From an uncultured Mycoplasmatota bacterium (lineage in GTDB: Bacteria > Bacillota_I > Bacilli_A > RF39 > UBA660): a stretch of 16,693 nt of DNA. The DNA lies in assembly GCA_948472605.1 (NCBI GenBank), contig CAOKUH010000020.1:1-16693 (forward strand). The letters run 5' to 3'. The notes under the pieces are model-generated. The model was not told where the DNA came from and ran no database searches. It saw only the letters and a program-made list of their open reading frames with translations. The position numbers and the translations under genes are program-made. Below, piece after piece: positions 15,254 to 16,693 of this stretch; position 1 is the stretch's first letter; each line of letters opens with the position of its first letter.

Positions 15254-16353
15254 ATTGGTTTGTTTTCTAATTCAAATTCATAAGTATTAGACTTAGTTAA
15301 AATATCGTATAATATAGATGCTTTTATTTCTGTTTTATATTGAATAGAAGTTTTATCAATTTTAGTAGATATATTTATATGATTTTTTATTTTGTTTAAA
15401 TATTCTTGGCCATTTTTATTAAAACCTAAAATTTTAATATAAGATAAAGTATTAATATTTTCCTTTTTAGTTATACCAAGCATAATATGAATAAACATTC
15501 TATTTAATTTATTATAAGTATATCTTTTAGTTTTAATTAATTTTATAAAATCTTCTAAGGAACTACATTTTTTAATATTTTCTTTAAGTCGATTTTCTAT
15601 TCCCTCATCTACTGTCAAGAATTTTTCTAAATGAGGAGTAGTTAATATTTTTATTTTTAATATATTAAAAAATAATTCTTCATTAAAAGTAACTAATAGT
15701 TTTCTTGATATAGTAGGCAAGTAATTAGTTATATCTTCTTGATTTTTGTATTTATTTCTAATATTAGAGGCACTAATAATTTTTTCTTTACTATCTAAAT
15801 TATGATAATCACTTGTTCTTTTGATTGTAATAGGAGAAATAGTATAGTTTTTATTTTTTATAACTTTAAGATAAGATATTCCTAATAAATCATTAGGATT
15901 ATTAAAATCTATTTTTGTATTTATAGCTTTAGCTAAAGCTGTAGGATAATTCATCCCCTTATTTAATAATTCTTTTACCTTATTTTGATAATCATTATTA
16001 TTTATTTCATCTACAATATTGTTTAATATATTTATATCGTTAAGAACGCTTCCAAATATAATAATATTAACTTTAAATTCATTTAAAATTGAAATAGCTT
16101 TTTTGGCAAAAATATCTGCAGATTGTGTACCATAAAGTACTGGTAATTCTAAGACTAAATCAATACCAAATTCTAACGCAATTTTAGTTTTATTTTCTTT
16201 AGTTAGAATGCTTATTTCTCCTCGTTCTAAAAAATAACCATTTAGTACTAATATAATGATAGAATTAGGGTACATTTCTTTAATTTTTTCTATATGATAA
16301 ATATGTCCGTTATGAAAAGGATTATATTCGCAAATTATTCCAATATATTCCAT
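15241..16353 (-). CDS. tmcAL: tRNA(Met) cytidine acetate ligase
   Basis: This 370-residue enzyme makes N4-acetylcytidine at the wobble base C34 of elongator tRNA-Met, using acetate and ATP; it replaces the acetyl-CoA-using TmcA in Firmicutes (formerly ylbM). The nucleotidyltransferase signature IICEYNPFHNGH gives H14 and H17 of HxGH; ISASNIRN at 193-200 is the second nucleotide motif; LELPVLYGTQSADIFA is a family core segment. GYFLERGE differs from the common GxFxQRGxP, so the third conserved position is E not Q/P-type, likely tolerated. The C-terminal ~170 residues are lysine-rich, as in tRNA-binding halves. ATG at 16353 follows AAGGAAG. Monocistronic, with its own promoter. Confidence 0.94.
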   Translation of the reverse strand: MEYIGIICEYNPFHNGHIYHIEKIKEMYPNSIIILVLNGYFLERGEISILTKENKTKIALEFGIDLVLELPVLYGTQSADIFAKKAISILNEFKVNIIIFGSVLNDINILNNIVDEINNNDYQNKVKELLNKGMNYPTALAKAINTKIDFNNPNDLLGISYLKVIKNKNYTISPITIKRTSDYHNLDSKEKIISASNIRNKYKNQEDITNYLPTISRKLLVTFNEELFFNILKIKILTTPHLEKFLTVDEGIENRLKENIKKCSSLEDFIKLIKTKRYTYNKLNRMFIHIMLGITKKENINTLSYIKILGFNKNGQEYLNKIKNHINISTKIDKTSIQYKTEIKASILYDILTKSNTYEFELENKPIKKL

Positions 16354-16386
16354 AAAAATCTTCCTTTACAAGCATAGTTTAACATA

Positions 16387-16414
16387 ATTATGTATAAAAA
16401 ATAAAGTATGTCAA
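16387..16414 (-). promoter_or_regulatory. Promoter of tmcAL
   Basis: On the minus strand a perfect TTGACA (16414-16409) and CATAAT (16392-16387) are 16 bases apart. A second possibility further down is an extended -10, TG-T-TAAACT, at 16384-16376. Either lies upstream of the AAGGAAG site. Confidence 0.55.
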
Positions 16415-16421
16415 GATTTAA

Positions 16422-16471
16422 AAAAGATTTAAACTTATTGAAATAATTATAAATCAATGTTTAAATCTTTT
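16422..16471 (-). terminator. Terminator of the Rpn-family gene
   Basis: AAAAGATTTAAAC (16422-16434) pairs perfectly with GTTTAAATCTTTT (16459-16471), and the inner ATTGA/TCAAT can pair further. On the minus strand the stem begins in the stop codon and is followed by U bases, so it ends transcription before tmcAL. Confidence 0.75.
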
Positions 16472-16693
16472 ATTTTTCTTTTAATTTTTCAATTTCTTCT
16501 AATGATATATCTATAAGTTCTTGTATTTCAGAAGTAGTCTTTCCCATAGCTAACATTTTTTTAACTATTTCTATATTAGCTTCTTTTGTACCTTGTATTA
16601 TGCCAGATTCACGAGCAATACGTAGTTCGGTATTATGGCATTTTCTTGTGTCCTCTTCTTTAGACATATACTCACGAAATTTAGGATCTTTAT
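16470..16693 (-). CDS. C-terminal end of an Rpn/PD-(D/E)XK nuclease-transposase family protein (5' end outside window)
   Basis: The frame is open through the last base, so the visible 73 residues are only the tail; the ATG at 16667 is internal. DPKFREYMSKEED followed by TELRIARESGIIQGTKEAN and IEIVKKMLAMGKTTSEIQEL matches the ending of Rpn-family (transposase_31-like) proteins: a charged helix, a variable glycine-spaced linker and a short helix-turn-helix-like end (TTSEIQELIDISLEEIEKL). The nuclease core is outside the window, so activity cannot be judged. Rpn proteins promote RecA-independent recombination or act in phage defence in E. coli; these are usually multi-copy in gut Firmicutes. 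Ribosome site and promoter are not visible. Confidence 0.7.
   Translation of the reverse strand, partial: KDPKFREYMSKEEDTRKCHNTELRIARESGIIQGTKEANIEIVKKMLAMGKTTSEIQELIDISLEEIEKLKEK

Noticed and set aside
1..16693. Mycoplasma-type genetic code (TGA = Trp)
   Set aside because: Every Trp in the called genes is TGG and the standard code gives full-length conserved proteins without internal TGA.

Overview
The window is AT-rich, densely packed bacterial DNA of Firmicutes type. Evidence for this is tmcAL, strong AGGAGG-like ribosome binding sites, extended -10 promoters, short AT-rich spacers and U-tract terminators. All tryptophans in the called genes use TGG, and no gene is interrupted by TGA, so the standard code 11 applies rather than the Mycoplasma code. 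The protein types (a C-type-lectin-fold surface protein, a NRCH nuclease, an Rpn-family protein) are what I would expect from an uncultured gut Bacilli/Clostridia lineage (RF39/CAG-like). That placement is inference.

Left part (1-3094): the 3' end of a large predicted surface protein with an FGE/C-type-lectin-like fold, whose last ~35 codons look like the variable region of a diversity-generating retroelement target; a six-helix membrane protein of unknown role; a convergent ZIP-family metal transporter sharing a bidirectional terminator with it; and a DUF5131 (phage Gp37/Gp68-like) protein divergent from the transporter.

Middle-left part (3148-7341): a tight four-gene operon with a HipA/CtkA-like kinase 12 bases upstream of an ABC ATPase, then two overlapping ABC-2 permeases. 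It looks like an exporter with an attached kinase. A terminator closes it.

Middle part (7342-10809): a sirtuin (cobB) followed by a membrane-anchored DNA/RNA non-specific endonuclease; then a promoter driving a GNAT acetyltransferase and an unrecognised protein with a CorA-like C-terminal two-helix architecture; then a strong terminator.

Right part (10810-16693): a small minus-strand remnant of an IS30-like transposase (zinc-knuckle N-terminus only), divergent from a probable repair operon polA / C15 (pyroglutamyl-peptidase-like) / mutM. tmcAL converges on mutM and the two share a terminator that overlaps both stop codons. The window ends in the C-terminal tail of an Rpn/PD-(D/E)XK nuclease-transposase family protein, with its own terminator.

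No rRNA, tRNA, CRISPR array, complete insertion sequence or recognisable riboswitch was seen. The most interesting signals are the possible DGR variable region at 634-738, the kinase-plus-exporter operon, and the CorA-like orphan protein paired with the GNAT enzyme.
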